64,000 bases of DNA from positions 78,948,202-79,012,201 of the forward strand of contig QVOM02000042.1 in assembly GCA_003586115.2 (NCBI GenBank). The letters run 5' to 3'. A program made the position numbers and the translations under genes. The first letter of the stretch is position 1. Each line of letters begins with the position of its first letter. The notes beneath the pieces are model-generated. The model saw only the letters and a list, made by a program, of their open reading frames with translations, made no database searches and was not told where the DNA came from. Positions 1 to 10,581 of this stretch are shown piece by piece. The DNA is from Salvator merianae. Lineage: Eukaryota; Chordata; Lepidosauria; Squamata; Teiidae.

Positions 1-199
1 CGCTTTCCCCGTGCCCACAGCACAAAGTAAAGCGCGCCAGCGATCTGGAACGGCTTGAGAGTTCATTAAATCCGAAGACAAAGTAATCCGGATTTCGCCA
101 ATTTAATCCATAAAAATTACGGAACGGCAAGATCATGTCGGGACAGCGGGAACTGAAGACGGCCTGTAAACTGATTAAATGCCGTGTCGGAACACAGCC
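1..199. mobile_element. Harbinger-like element, right end only
   Basis: The window opens inside a comparatively CpG-rich segment that ends with a terminus reading, on the minus strand, GGCTGTGTTCCGACAC. This resembles both termini of the complete element at 51940-52753. The left part lies outside the window, so the target duplication cannot be checked. No coding potential is visible. Confidence 0.42.
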
Positions 200-285
200 G
201 AAGAGAGACATATCATTATTAGTATAGGGTTCAGAAAGAATTAAATTCATTTTGCAGGAAATCAGTGACCTATGGGTCAGGTCTC

Positions 286-328
286 CCCTCCTCCTCCTCC
301 TCCTCCTCCTCCTCCTCCTCCTCCTCCT
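286..328. repeat. (TCC)n microsatellite
   Basis: About fourteen uninterrupted CCT/TCC triplets, a simple repeat likely to vary in length between individuals. Confidence 0.95.
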
Positions 329-330
329 GG

Positions 331-1665
331 CATTACTGAACATCCAGCCTGAAGGACCTCTGAATGTGATTCTCCTCCATATCATTCCCACCAATCTCTT
401 TGCACTCTCCATTGGGACATGATAGGGAATGTGTGGTGGGATCCGATTATCTCAATATCCTATCTCTTAACCCAGAGATGACAAGAAGTTTTTGTCTCCT
501 GTTGGGTAATGTAAATCTGGAAAACATTTATTTCACCTTGGTTGCTATAATACCTTAATTTTAAACCTGCTTCAGACATTCTTTTGCTTTACCTGACCAC
601 ACCTAAAAATCCATTTCCATACCTTTTCTGGACAAAACTCCCAGGAAAGAGACTATCCCTTAACCAGATCTTGTCAGCACTGAAGCAATTTGACCTCAAT
701 GGGTCACTTTAAGTTTTCAAAGTGTAGTCAGAAGGGGACCATTTGGGACAGGCAGAGGAATGGTTCCATTTCCCTCTCTCCCAATGTCAGATCCTGTGGG
801 CATTCTAGAGGTGTGGCGCCTTTGGCCCCCACTTCCTCCTTACCTGCTCCACTTTTTTTTATTTTTCTCTCCTTGCTTAGTCTCGATTACCTTATTTTTG
901 GCAAAAGCAAAATTGTGCAATTGTGGATATGAGCTTCTTCTGAGGTGTTCCCCCCCCCCCAAGACTGATGCTTTGCATTTGCTTTGGGTTTAATTTCTTT
1001 TCTTTTCTCTATCATGAGAGAGTAGAGACAAAATAAGCCACAGTGTGGATGATACTTGAAGACAAGAGGTGGTGTTGGGAGGGAAGCAGAAGAGTCTTGG
1101 CTCCTGCTCTTACCCTCCAAGCTCAGCAACAGAGGCTGGGGAGATGGGGGAAGGGGAAAGAAGGGGAACCATTAAATGCAGATGAGCCAGGCAGTGCAAG
1201 TAGCAGCAGCCCCGGCCAGCGCCTGCCCCTTCTAGTCCACCTCGCACAGCTCTAGGCAGCCTACTAAGCCAGGTGCTTGTCACCATGGTGTGGCAGCCAG
1301 TGTGGAGTCCATGAAGGCTCACTCTCCCACCCCTTTCTTGGGCTCTCTCAAGCGAGGCACTTGAACTGGGCCAGTGTGTGTGGGGGGGGTCCTTCCGAGT
1401 GCCAGGGCTGTGGCATTCACTTCTGCTCACATTTTCTGCCTGTCAGCCATTATCTTTGTCCATCCCTTCTTGCTCACTCACTTGCTCCCCGCCTCTGCCT
1501 TCTCCCCTTCCCTGCTGCTTGCTTCTTTCCCCCTCCCCTCTTCACCTCTTTCCCTGTGGCCCGGAATTTTATATTTTTATGTGGCATAACTGAGCCCATA
1601 AATGCTTTTCCATTTAAATTTCAGGTGCCACCATACAACCGGAAGAAAATACAGCAAGACTCATT
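331..1665. other. No gene recognised
   Basis: The sequence holds an 11-base C run at 950-960 and a pyrimidine-rich stretch around 1441-1560. Open frames here are short, overlap on both strands and show no family resemblance. I see no supported exon, RNA gene or further repeat. Confidence 0.6.
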
Positions 1666-2152
1666 GGGCCTGTTGGCACTTAGCAAGTGGAATGTTCCTG
1701 GTCACTCACTGGAACGGAGCATTCGCACCTGCAAAGAGCTCCAGCTGACTGGAAACTCACTGAAACTCGTCTGAAGCTCGTCTGAAGGTCGCCAGCTGTG
1801 GTCAACAAAATTGTAGTCTCCAAGCTGACTAGCGTGATCAGGAGAGGATCGGGAGTGGTACGTTCACACCACTTCCTGGTTTGGAATGGCAACAGGGCGG
1901 GGACTGTATGGCAGCCCAGATGCCATCTGACAATTTGAACCCAGCTCTCGCTAGGTTCGAACTTTGGGGTCCAGACCCTGGCAGCCGTTCCAGGGTCATT
2001 CCTAATGTGCTCCCATTTGCACTTCTTCCTCAGCTGGTTGGGTCACAGGGTGTTCCAGCGCTGACAGTGTGAATGCTCCTCGCCATACTCAGTCCTGACT
2101 GGCCCAAACCATGCTAGTTAGAACGTTCTACTGTTGTAAGTTTGAACAGGCC
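1666..2152. mobile_element. Harbinger-like non-autonomous element
   Basis: The left end reads GGGCCTGTTGGCACTTAGC and the right end, on the minus strand, AGGCCTGTTCAAACTTAC. These are imperfect inverted termini of the type seen at 12570, 32320 and 34320. The flanks ATT and ATG or TAT give an imperfect 3-bp target duplication, so the exact ends are uncertain by a base. The interior has no transposase frame. A 165-aa frame that reads into it from 1277 is not like any protein I know. Confidence 0.5.
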
Positions 2153-2553
2153 TATGGTTATCTCTGCCAAGAATGCTGCATGGATATGTCCATGCAGCCG
2201 TCCAACTCTTGCTATTGAGAATGGTTGAAGATTTTGGGGGGGATCCATCATGATATACAGGATTGCACTCTAAATTATCTAAAGCCATGTCTCCACTTAC
2301 TGTATCCACTGGCGTAGCGAGGGTGGTGCGGGGGGGGCGGAGCGCCCCGGGTGGCGCGTCGTCCGGGGCGGGCGCGCGCTCATCGCCCCGGGCGGCGTCC
2401 GCGCTCGTCGGCGGCCCGCCGGGCGGCGGCCGCGCTCGTCGGCTTGTCGCCCTGGCCCGCGCGCCGGCGGACGTGCTCGTCGCTTCGTCGCCCGGCCTGC
2501 CAGCGTGCGTGTGGGCGGAGCCAGCGAGCGCGCATGCGTGCAGGTAGGGCCAT

Positions 2554-2748
2554 CGAGGCCGCCGCCGGGCGGGCCGGGGCGAGGAGCGCGGCCGCCGCCG
2601 GGCGGGCCGGGGCGACGAGCGCGACTCCCGCCGGGCGGGCCGGGGCGAGGAGCGAGGCCGCCGCCGGGCGGGCCGGGGCGAGGAGCGAGGCCGCCGCCGG
2701 GCGGGCCGGGGCGAGGAGCGAGGAGCGCGGGCCGGGGCGAGGAGCGGG
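2554..2748. repeat. 33-bp tandem repeat within hAT-like element
   Basis: Roughly five full or partial units rich in GCCGCCGCCGGGCGGGCC with small variants. The 33-bp period equals 11 codons, so a frame open through one unit stays open through all of them, giving low-complexity Ala/Arg/Gly/Pro products on both strands. Confidence 0.85.
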
Positions 2749-2758
2749 GCATGCACGC

Positions 2759-2835
2759 TTGCTGGCCCCGCCCACACGCATGCGCAGTCGCTGGCCCCGC
2801 CCACACGCATGCGCAGTCGCTGGCCCCGCCCCTAG
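2759..2835. repeat. 29-bp tandem repeat with GC boxes
   Basis: About two and a half copies of a unit containing GCTGGCCCCGCCC followed by ACACGCATGCGCAGT. An inverted counterpart lies at about 2504-2540 on the other side of the 33-bp array, so this is a subterminal inverted repeat. The CCCCGCCC cores resemble Sp1 boxes, but nothing shows that they work as a promoter. Confidence 0.65.
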
Positions 2836-2901
2836 CCCCGGGCGTCAAAATGGCTGGTCTCCCCGGGTGGCAAAGCGGCTCGCTACGCCACTGACTGTAT
2901 C

Positions 2902-4332
2902 CCTGTGGGCATTTGTGGAAAGGGTCTTGGGTGTTGTGTCTCCATTTACAATGCCATGATGCACCTGCCAAAAAGCACGATCCCCACCTGAGGCCTACAC
3001 TGAACATTTAGAATTTCATTTGTACATGCTAAGTAGCTTCACACTGACCTAGCAACATTGTCCACATTTGCGCAGCAAGGCTTCATTGTGTGAATGATCT
3101 TATCTCAACTACGTGAGCAGTTTTACTTCAGCACTCAGTTACTCTCTAGGGTCCACCCTGTTGTTTTTTGTGGGGAAGAAGAAGAGAATGTTTTTAGACT
3201 CTAATACCTACTAAATATTCATACTCATGTGTAAAAACAGTGCCAGCAGAGAGATCACTTCAGAGTCCTTCACAGAGTACAGTGCATTTCCATTTATACC
3301 CTTCCTTCCCTCTTTGCTGTCCTTCTCCTCCCCATTTTCCTCCTCTTCCTCCTCCACTCCAAGCATTTAACAATTGCTTTACTGGTGATACTTTAGCTGC
3401 TTTTCCTACCACAGAGATGTTGTAAGGAGGCAAGCTTTACCTACTGAATTTCTGAATATATGGCAGCAGTCAGTGAAACAGCTACAAACAAGACCAAGGC
3501 CAAATATAAGAATCAGTCACAATCAGAATGTAAAGATGTCCAAAGATGTTATATGGAGCACTTTCAGAGTCCCTTCTATCACGCTTTAGAAAATTCAGGT
3601 ACAAATGTTTCTGTAGCCAAATGAGTGCTTTTTACTTTTATCAAGAGCTCTTCATATCTCCCTAGAAATGCTGCGCAAGGTCCGGAAAGTACAGGGCAAA
3701 GAGCCAGTTTAAATGAGGAAAAAGAGCTGCTGTACCTCTCCTATCACCTTTCTCACATTAACAAGTTAAACTAGACTAGTTTTACCCAAACGCTAGTTCT
3801 AGCCATGTAAAGTCCATTGATTTATTGTTTTGTATGACATAAAAGTGAAATATGTGTAAGGCTGCAGCCTCAGTATCTCTCCCCCACCCTGAGTGGAATA
3901 ATCAGCTAAAATTTTAGATTTAATGAAGGCAAGTTTTTAATTGGTGCGGACCAAGAGATGCTCCTTCATTGTGTCTGTCTGGAGTGAAAAATAATAGGGA
4001 GAAGGTCAAAGGCTATTTCCATATTTACCTGTGCTGGACTACCCCAGCTGGAACTACTCTGACTGGAGTGATTCCCAGCTGGAATCATCCAGCTGGCCGG
4101 GAACAAAGCTGGCCACACTTGGACAGTCTGTTCCAGGATAGGCCCTGCCCCGTGCCCAAGCTTGCGTGAGCTTTGGAGCTAGATGCAAGGCTCTCTGACA
4201 GCCAGAAACTTTGGTTCCTGGTTTTGCAGCCCATTTCTTCCATTTCTGCATGCCTCCCTTGGCCGGTTTAGCAGACCTTGGACCATTGGTAGATCTTTCC
4301 AAAGGGATCTACTGGTATCCTAGCCTAGGAGA
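2902..4332. other. No gene recognised
   Basis: Unique-looking AT-rich DNA. A pyrimidine-rich tract lies at about 3300-3360 and three AGCTGG motifs cluster at about 4048-4095. No exon or RNA gene can be supported. Confidence 0.6.
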
Positions 4333-4340
4333 GATACACC

Positions 4341-4486
4341 CAGCGGTGGCCCGTGCCTTTAAGGGCGGGTGTTCGCACGAGTGCCATGGCCGTTCACGGG
4401 GCCTCCGGGCCTCCGTAGTGATACAGCAGGTGAACGGCCATGGCACTTGCGCGAACACCCACCCTTAAAGGCACGGGCCGCCGCTG
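4341..4486. mobile_element. hAT-like MITE, family copy 1
   Basis: A 146-bp foldback element with inverted arms of more than 50 bp. It starts CAGCGGTGGCCCGTGCC, then TTTAAG, and ends with the complementary sequence. The 8-bp target duplication GATACACC is perfect (4333-4340 and 4487-4494). It carries no coding sequence and must have depended on a hAT transposase in trans. A shortened sister copy lies at 27257. Confidence 0.92.
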
Positions 4487-4494
4487 GATACACC

Positions 4495-5544
4495 ATGCTC
4501 AGTGCGGATGGAGCAGCCTAGGAGGCAGGGCCTCTTTTGTTTTGCACCAGAGTGTGGAAAGGACCTCCCAGAGGGGTTCTAAGTCTCACACTAGATTGTT
4601 TTAAGAGTAAGAATGGAAAAGGCCCAAAAAGAACTTTTGGCTAAGTTACAATGGATTGTAAAAGATACTAGGCTGCTACTGTAGTAACACCACAATGGAG
4701 CAGTTCACACATTCTGCCACAAATCTCACATGCTGAATAATCAAATGAATGGCATGCATGTTCTTGAGAAAGCATACATCTGTCCCTCATATAATGCTGT
4801 GATTTGGTTCCCCTAAACTACTGTGTAGCACAAAAACCCTTACACAGATAATTGTCCCCTATAAAAAACTGAGGGTTGAGAACTAAGGAGTCAGTCTGTG
4901 GCACTGCAGATTTGACAGCTAGTCTACCTGTGGAAGCCAATGGCACCACTGAGGGGAAATACAGTCTACCAGTTTAAATCAGTGCTGCCATACAGAGAGA
5001 GACCTAGGCTTTGAGTGGCACCTTGAAGGACAAATCACATTATTGCAGGTTTCTGGGATTGCATTAGATGATGAAAGTCACATCTTATCAATTATGTAAG
5101 TGCAAAACCATGCTGTATGAACCCATGTTATATGAGCAACACCTGCATTTCACATACACGCTGATTTATTATTTTCCTATCAGACAACACCGTTCTTGTT
5201 AGTTCCAGACATATTGTCATTTTAAAAATGAACTCAGTCCTGTTTATTCTATTTAAAAGTCTCTCCATTCAGTTTCTAGGTCCTCCAGTTTTCATGTATT
5301 AGTTTTTACATCAGAGGAGCCTTCTTGGCAGGATTTCGTGGGTTTCTTTGATGACAAGTTTACAGAAAACAAAAAAATCAGTATATCCAGTTCTTCAGTC
5401 AAGCTTGGTATATAGAACAAAAGAGGGAGCCCAGGCAGACAAAGCACAAAGCCTGAAGTGATTTCGGCAGCTGTGTAAAGAGAAGGTGACAGTTTGGGGT
5501 TCAAAAAAGGTATCAGACTGAATAAGAAAATTCAGCTTTCTGTT
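4495..5544. other. No gene recognised
   Basis: AT-rich DNA with stops in all frames. Nothing here resembles an exon, RNA gene or known repeat to me. Confidence 0.6.
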
Positions 5545-5547
5545 TAA

Positions 5548-6404
5548 GGCTGTTTCTGCACTCACCTTGCTTGGAGCACTTTAACTACGCTGCTCCAGCC
5601 TGTTCTGGACCAAGCACATCTTGAGGGCAGGGAGCTATCCGTCCTGGACCAGCACCAGCAACAATGCAGAGGTACCAAAACTGTTCTGGTCCACACAACC
5701 TACCCCCCTGAACTAACCCACCTCTCCCAGCAACTGGGCTAGGTCCCATCACCTGTGTGACGTTCTGACACACAAGGGCAGGGCTGAACAGAGCAGTCTT
5801 CTACGGTAGTTTGTCAGTGTTTTGAAAATGAGCTCCTAATATCTACAGCAGATGATTGGTTGGTTTGCTGAGATGATAAATTGACCAGTTTATTGAGAAA
5901 TAAAATAAGTTTTTCAAAAAACTGGAAACCCTTTATTGATTTTCTACAATAACTGAAAAGGAAAGAACATGGATTGGTACAAGAAAAGAACTGAGAAAAC
6001 AGGAGAGTCAAGAAGCATGAAATCCAGAAGAATCTTCTGAAGAAACTTCTGAAGAAGTAAGAAATCAACATGTAAATAATTTTAATGTATGAATTTTTCC
6101 TTTGGGAAAATGTATGTTTTAAATATCTCAAATAAAATATTTTTTTTTAAAAAAAGAAGCTTGCACAAGCTCCAAAAATGGACTGCAATGTTTTCCTTGT
6201 TTTGTACCAGGTGCGGAAGCACCGATGCCTGGACTGAAACAGACGGTGTTAATACAACTGTAAATTTCTTCAAACAGGTCTATAGTTAATCTGGAATAGG
6301 GACCTCTTGGAATGGTTCTGGCCCAGAATAGTACTAGACCCATATGGATGAAATGTTCTAGGCAGCTGCTTGGTTCAGACTACTGGCTGAGTGTGGAAAC
6401 AGCC
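5548..6404. mobile_element. Harbinger-like element split by an L1
   Basis: The left end reads GGCTGTTTCTGCACTCACC and the right end, on the minus strand, GGCTGTTTCCACACTCAGCC. A perfect 3-bp target duplication TAA flanks it (5545-5547 and 6405-6407). A plus-strand L1 3' end lies inside at about 5835-6165, so the LINE inserted after the transposon. Apart from the L1 part it has no coding potential. Confidence 0.7.
5835..6165 (+). mobile_element. L1 LINE 3' end (ORF2 C-terminus and A-rich tail)
   Basis: At about 5872-5948 the plus strand translates to a segment containing DKLTSLLRNK and then NWKPFIDFLQ before a stop. The same motif occurs in the larger L1 at 61142-62071. It is the extreme C-terminus of L1 ORF2, downstream of the reverse transcriptase. 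A run of A/T-rich sequence with AATAAA and poly-A-like stretches follows near 6130-6160. The 5' part is absent and an in-frame stop lies just upstream, so this is a dead truncated insertion. Confidence 0.75.
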
Positions 6405-6407
6405 TAA

Positions 6408-6809
6408 AAACCCCTCAGTATTAAACTCGTGTGTAGGTACAATTGGGAAACTATAGGGTAATTCACGTGCCTAGAAATGCAGTGGAAATCCGTGTTGGGT
6501 CTGGATTTCTCAGCAGCAGAGAGTTTGCACTAACCCCTTCACACAGGTTAAGTGCCACTTGAGAGTCAGTATTTTGCTGTGAGGTCTTCAGCTCTGCTTT
6601 GTTAACAATCCCTCAGTACATTCTCTTCTAAGGCTGAGGATGTACAGCTTACTGGGTACATCTGTGCACAACCCAAATGGAACCCATATGGATGTAGTAT
6701 GTAACTGAGTTGTTATTTATTTTTATATATTAAAGTATTTTTATGTGGAAAAAACCCAACCCCGATGGTTTGGACATTTTCCAGGAAAGATGGGGAACAG
6801 TTCCATGAC
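6408..6809. other. No gene recognised
   Basis: AT-rich spacer between two DNA transposons, with no supported feature. Confidence 0.55.
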
Positions 6810-6812
6810 ACT

Positions 6813-6992
6813 GGCCCTTTCTGCACTTGGCCTTATTCCAGATTATATCCTGGAATAGGGATCTGCCATCTGCAAGCTACTATGAACTATGGCAGGTGCC
6901 ACCTGGGGCCTGTTATAATCTGCACTAGTGTGTGGATAGCAGGTCCCTGTTCTGGGATATAATCCAGAATAATGTCAAGTGCAGAAAGGGCC
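6813..6992. mobile_element. Harbinger-like MITE, TAT family copy 1
   Basis: A 180-bp element starting GGCCCTTTCTGCACTTG and ending with its complement, flanked by the 3-bp duplication ACT (6810-6812 and 6993-6995). The subterminal sequence continues the inverted repeat through TTATTCCAGATTATATCC. Other copies are at 10669, 17791, 38449 and 39238. The short target duplication points to PIF/Harbinger rather than hAT. Confidence 0.85.
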
Positions 6993-6995
6993 ACT

Positions 6996-7672
6996 GTCTT
7001 CAATAACACAAGCAGAGGATAAGCCCTAGGTTGGTCACTACAAACAGAATAGAAACTAAGCTAAACATGTTAACCCCGGTGCCTCCAGAAACAGGCTCAA
7101 ACCCATGATTTTCCTGGGACTCCTGAGAATGCCAGACGTAATTGCAGTGTTCCCAATATAATCCTGGGTTACCGAAGCAATAACCTTGTAACCTTGCTAT
7201 TACGGAAAATCTACCAATGATGCCGGGTTTCCTATAATAGCGATGTTTAGCACCCATGTCTGCCACCCGTTTCATTATAATATTGATTAGTGCTAACTGA
7301 AGTCAGCCAAGTGCATGAAAAGTAACACAAGAATGTGGGTGGGTAAGAGAGGGAGAATCATGCAAGTGAAAGCAGTGGGGAAACATCTAAAAAAATAGCT
7401 ACAAGTATGAGCACTTCTAAAATTCAGATTTGCACTGTAATATTTTTTCTCTCAAAAATGACATGTTTTGAGCATTTGTTAATATCAACTGAAATTTTAA
7501 TTTGATCAGGCACCAACCTGGTTGTGCATACTAAACATTATTGTATGACATCTTTTAAATAGTCAGTCTCATTGCATATAAATTAAATACTGAAATCAAG
7601 TATCAAGCTGAGTATCTCGTGCTAGTAGAAGTTAAGGTTACCAAAGAAGACAGGTGTGCTATACCTTTACAG
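6996..7672. other. No gene recognised; possible decayed transposon
   Basis: A 91-aa minus-strand frame at 7000-7275 has no family resemblance. The segment at about 7075-7260 has phrases such as TATTACGG with GGAAA that recur near 8375, suggesting a decayed DNA-transposon interior. I cannot define ends. Confidence 0.45.
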
Positions 7673-7751
7673 TTTGTATAGAAGGGGCAATTTCAGCAGG
7701 TGCTGTCTGCTTTACAAACTACACCTGCTGAAATTGCCTTTTCTATACAAT
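7673..7751. repeat. Foldback with about 29-bp arms
   Basis: TTGTATAGAAGGGGCAATTT followed by CAGCAGGTG is answered, after a loop of about 20 bp, by CACCTGCTG and AAATTGCCTTTTCTATACAA. Arms match almost perfectly and would form a stable hairpin. It sits directly upstream of the BovB tail. I take it as a repeat-derived hairpin rather than an RNA gene. Confidence 0.75.
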
Positions 7752-7754
7752 CAC

Positions 7755-7920
7755 AAAGGAAGGCAAAAGGAGAAGGGGATGGCAGAGGATGAGATAGATA
7801 GATAGTGTCATGGAAGCAACAAACATGACCTTGGGCAAACTTTGGGAGGCAGTGGAGGACGGAAGGGCCTGGTGTACTGTGGTCCACAAAGAATCAGGCA
7901 CAACTGAACAAAAACAACTA
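7755..7920 (+). mobile_element. BovB (RTE) LINE 3' end or BovB-tailed SINE
   Basis: The plus strand carries GAGGCAGTGGAGGACGGAAG, then GGCCTGGTGT, GGTCCACAAAGAATCAGGCA and CAACTGAACAAAAACAAC. This order is the 3' end of BovB, where the family usually has an AGTCGGACACGACTGA-like stretch before an ACAAC-rich tail. Several substitutions show it is old. BovB tails also end some squamate SINEs, so the parent element is not certain. It supports a squamate source. Confidence 0.7.
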
Positions 7921-7924
7921 CAAT

Positions 7925-8420
7925 CACTCCTGCCCTCTTATCCATATAGTACTCCTAGTAGCTGTTGGATGCATCAATTCAATATTTGATAAATAGCCAG
8001 TGATAATCTAGCTGATATTCAGCATCAGAACTTACAGTGAATAATTTCTGAGGAATTTCAGCTGTGTTTCATGATCTCATATTGGCATGCCATAAAACCA
8101 GAGCGTAGTCGTGTATCTCTGCACCGAAACCAGGAAATACTGTATGATCCTTATCTTACTGGAAAAAACCTAATCCCTACAGAGTTAGTCTATCAACAAG
8201 CAACTTAATACACTTTGCAAAAATCAAATTACAGACTTTTTGTTTCTTCCTTTCTGAACACTGCAACAAGCATTTCCAGAAACTTTTCTGTGAGCCAACC
8301 TGTCAGTGACCTTGAGTGACTCCAGAAGTGGGTTAAAATATAGTTCTGGGTTAGTTGATCAAAAATCTGTAATATTGATATTACGGGAAATCCAGCAACA
8401 ATGTCAGATTTCTTGTTATA
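7925..8420. other. No gene recognised
   Basis: AT-rich DNA without a supportable exon, RNA gene or repeat boundary. Confidence 0.55.
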
Positions 8421-8425
8421 TCAGT

Positions 8426-8610
8426 TCCTTACCTTCGTATGCCAGCTCCTTGCATTATCGTTGCTTTTCAAAAATACCTGGATGCTAGGAAGTGCAGTTA
8501 AAAAAACAAAAGGAATTGGGTGGGTGCTTGCTAACATCCAGGTATTATTGGAACAGAAACGATAATGCGAAGAGCTGGTGGACAAGGTAAGAGTCCAGGA
8601 CTGTCCCAGG
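8426..8610. repeat. Long imperfect inverted repeat
   Basis: The arm at about 8426-8490 (CTTCGTATGCCAGCTCC, CATTATCGTTGC, ATACCTGGATGCTAG) is matched in reverse complement at about 8526-8610, with a loop of about 35 bp. The arms are about 65 bp with scattered mismatches. Sequence following at 8600-8710 resembles 38310-38440 and 19095-19215, so the hairpin is probably part of a dispersed non-autonomous transposon whose outer ends I could not fix. Confidence 0.6.
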
Positions 8611-9086
8611 ATTGCCTCCTGCATCTGGCAGTGGCAGCAAGAGGCAATTGCAGGATCTAAAGACCTTACAATTTCCTCTTGCCATCTGGAGGCATCACTT
8701 CTGACAGCATCTCTTTGACATGCAGAATGGGAGCATAACGTTACAATGTAACATCTCAAATGAAACCCACTCAGGAGAAATCCACTAAGGCTGCATAAAC
8801 TCTTCTGATTTACATTTAAATCAGCAAATAAAGATTAAACCAGGTCATTTTCACCTGTTGTTTTTTTTAAAAAAACATGTGCAAGTACTGATGGTAGAAA
8901 GCTGGGTTTTTTGGTTGGTTTGTTTGAACAACATAGCTGCCACAGTAAATTCCGTAGGAAAGCCATGTATTTATGTGGACATATATTATTTCAGACATAT
9001 GAAAACCCTGGAGTATTGGGGACATTGCTAGAAGACTGTAGGGAACTAATGGCACGTATACTAAAAAGTTATTATTTGCAGAATTA
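8611..9086. other. No gene recognised
   Basis: The first 100 bp resemble repeat sequence at 38310-38440. The rest is AT-rich with no supported gene. Confidence 0.5.
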
Positions 9087-9362
9087 GGCCTCATTCACAG
9101 AGCACCGTAAGGTGCCCCCAGCTGGCCCAGAAGTGGGGCATTCACACGTCTGGACATCCCTGCAGTGGTGCATTGGCACACACATACCCCCAAGCAACCC
9201 TTGTGCAGGGTGGGTGATCCTACTTCTTTCCCCTCCATGTAGAGTTACTGAATGGGGTAGCAAGTGCATAGAGGTCAGGTTTATGCAGATGGCGGGTGTT
9301 TTTTGCATTGAGCCAGAAATGGCCACCTTCTTGAGCCATTTCTGAACCAGTGTGAATGTGCC
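9087..9362. mobile_element. Possible Harbinger-like element
   Basis: The left end reads GGCCTCATTCACAGAGC and the right end, on the minus strand, GGCACATTCACACTGGTTC. This is the GGCC-type inverted terminus seen in other elements here, but the flanks TTA and TCC do not match. Two overlapping frames of 97 and 77 aa fall inside it and look spurious. Confidence 0.38.
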
Positions 9363-9979
9363 TCCATCCGGAAACAATCTTAGACATCTGAGTAGTTTAT
9401 ATAATCTTCAGCAGAATTCTTGTAAAGCCTGCCTTCTCCAGAGATCAACTAATACAGCCTTCCCTTAGGCAACCAATCCTATGGCAGCAGCTCAGTTTAT
9501 CCTCTCCCTTATCCTTAGTTGTAATCTCCTCTGTGTTCACCATGCAGCCTCTTCTGCACCACAACAGAAAAGATCTGTACTTGTCTAGTAGAAAAGACTA
9601 GTCTTCACTTAAGAAAGCCTAAATGAGCCTCCTAGAAATTTGAACTATCCTACCATTGTAAGCTGCAACTCCCTTACAAAATTGTTTGCATTATTAGAAG
9701 AAATAAATCTCATAGAACATCATTAGACTGCATGGCTTATTTGAGTTGACACTTAATGGTGCCTTGATTAGAAAATTTAGGAGGGTTTTTTTTTTTAGAA
9801 AATAAAACCAAGGCCTATTTTCTTGTAAAAGAAACAGCACTAGATCTTTTATTTATACTGATTTACCTATCTGTAAATATAACACACTACTACTGGTCAT
9901 GCCCTTTCACTATCCCAGTACCAGATTTGATTAACAATAGTCATGTATTTAAAGCATCTAAAACATGATAATTTTGAGT
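9363..9979. other. No gene recognised
   Basis: AT-rich DNA upstream of the CR1 fragment with no supported feature. Confidence 0.55.
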
Positions 9980-10581
9980 ACTGTGATGGAGAACTGGGTG
10001 TACTACTAGATCACAGATTAAACATGAGTCAACAGTGTGATGCAGCTGCAAAAAAGGCAAACAACATCCTGGGGTGTATCAAGAGCAGCATAGAGTCCAG
10101 ATCACGAGAAGTAATTATCCCTCTTTACTCTTCCTTGGTCAGACCTCATCTGGAGTATTGTGTCCAGTTCTGGGCACCCCAATTTAAAAAAGACATTGAC
10201 AAACTGGAACAAGTTCAGAGAAGGGCGACCAAAATGGTGAGTGGTCTGCAAACCATGTCCTACGAGGAACGGTTAAAGCACCTAGGAATGTTTAGCCTGC
10301 AGAAGAGAAGACTGAGAGGAGATATGATAGCTGTTTTCAAGTATCTGAAGGGCTGTCACAGTGCAGAAGGATTGGCCCTATTCTCAGTTGCACAAGAAGG
10401 AAGGACTAGAAACAATGGGATGAAACTTCAAGGGAGTAGATACAGGCTAGATATTAGGAAAAACTTTCTGACCGTAAGGGCAATCAGTCACTGGAACAGG
10501 TTACCACAGGAGGTGGTGGGCTCTCCTTCGCTGGAGATCTTCAAGGAAAGGCTGGACAGATATCTGTCTAGGATGGTGTAG
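9943..10581 (+). pseudogene. CR1 ORF2 C-terminal fragment
   Basis: This 212-aa frame is the best-preserved transposon protein fragment in the window. From residue 17 it follows the region after the reverse-transcriptase catalytic core of CR1 ORF2. The visible blocks are LGVLLDHRLN (18-27), AAAKKANNILG (34-44), SRSREVIIPLY (52-62), LVRPHLEYCVQFWAP (65-79), YEERLKHLGMFSLQKRRLRGD (107-127) and FKYLKG (132-137). The YADD active-site motif and the endonuclease domain are missing because of 5' truncation, so it cannot retrotranspose. The first 16 residues are probably flanking DNA. The lack of frameshifts suggests a fairly young copy. Confidence 0.88.

Larger units (their letters stand above)
2307..2893. 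mobile_element. GC-rich hAT-like element with 8-bp TSD
   Basis: The left end reads CACTGGCGTAGCGAG and the right end, on the minus strand, CAGTGGCGTAGCGAG. The identical 8-bp sequence ACTGTATC flanks both sides (2299-2306 and 2894-2901), which is the hAT hallmark. The 587-bp element is extremely GC- and CpG-rich compared with the AT-rich surroundings. Inside are a 33-bp tandem repeat and subterminal copies of a GC-box-containing motif in opposite orientation. It encodes no recognisable transposase. The frames of up to 236 aa come from the repeat, whose unit is a multiple of three. Confidence 0.9.

Noticed and set aside
2118..3007. Overlapping frames of 94-236 aa on both strands, Ala/Arg/Gly/Pro-rich
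   Set aside because: They are produced by the 33-bp GC-rich tandem repeat within the hAT-like element. The unit is a multiple of three and the products are low complexity on both strands.
3240..3425. Proline-rich small frame as a peptide gene
   Set aside because: It reads through a pyrimidine-rich tract and has no supporting context.
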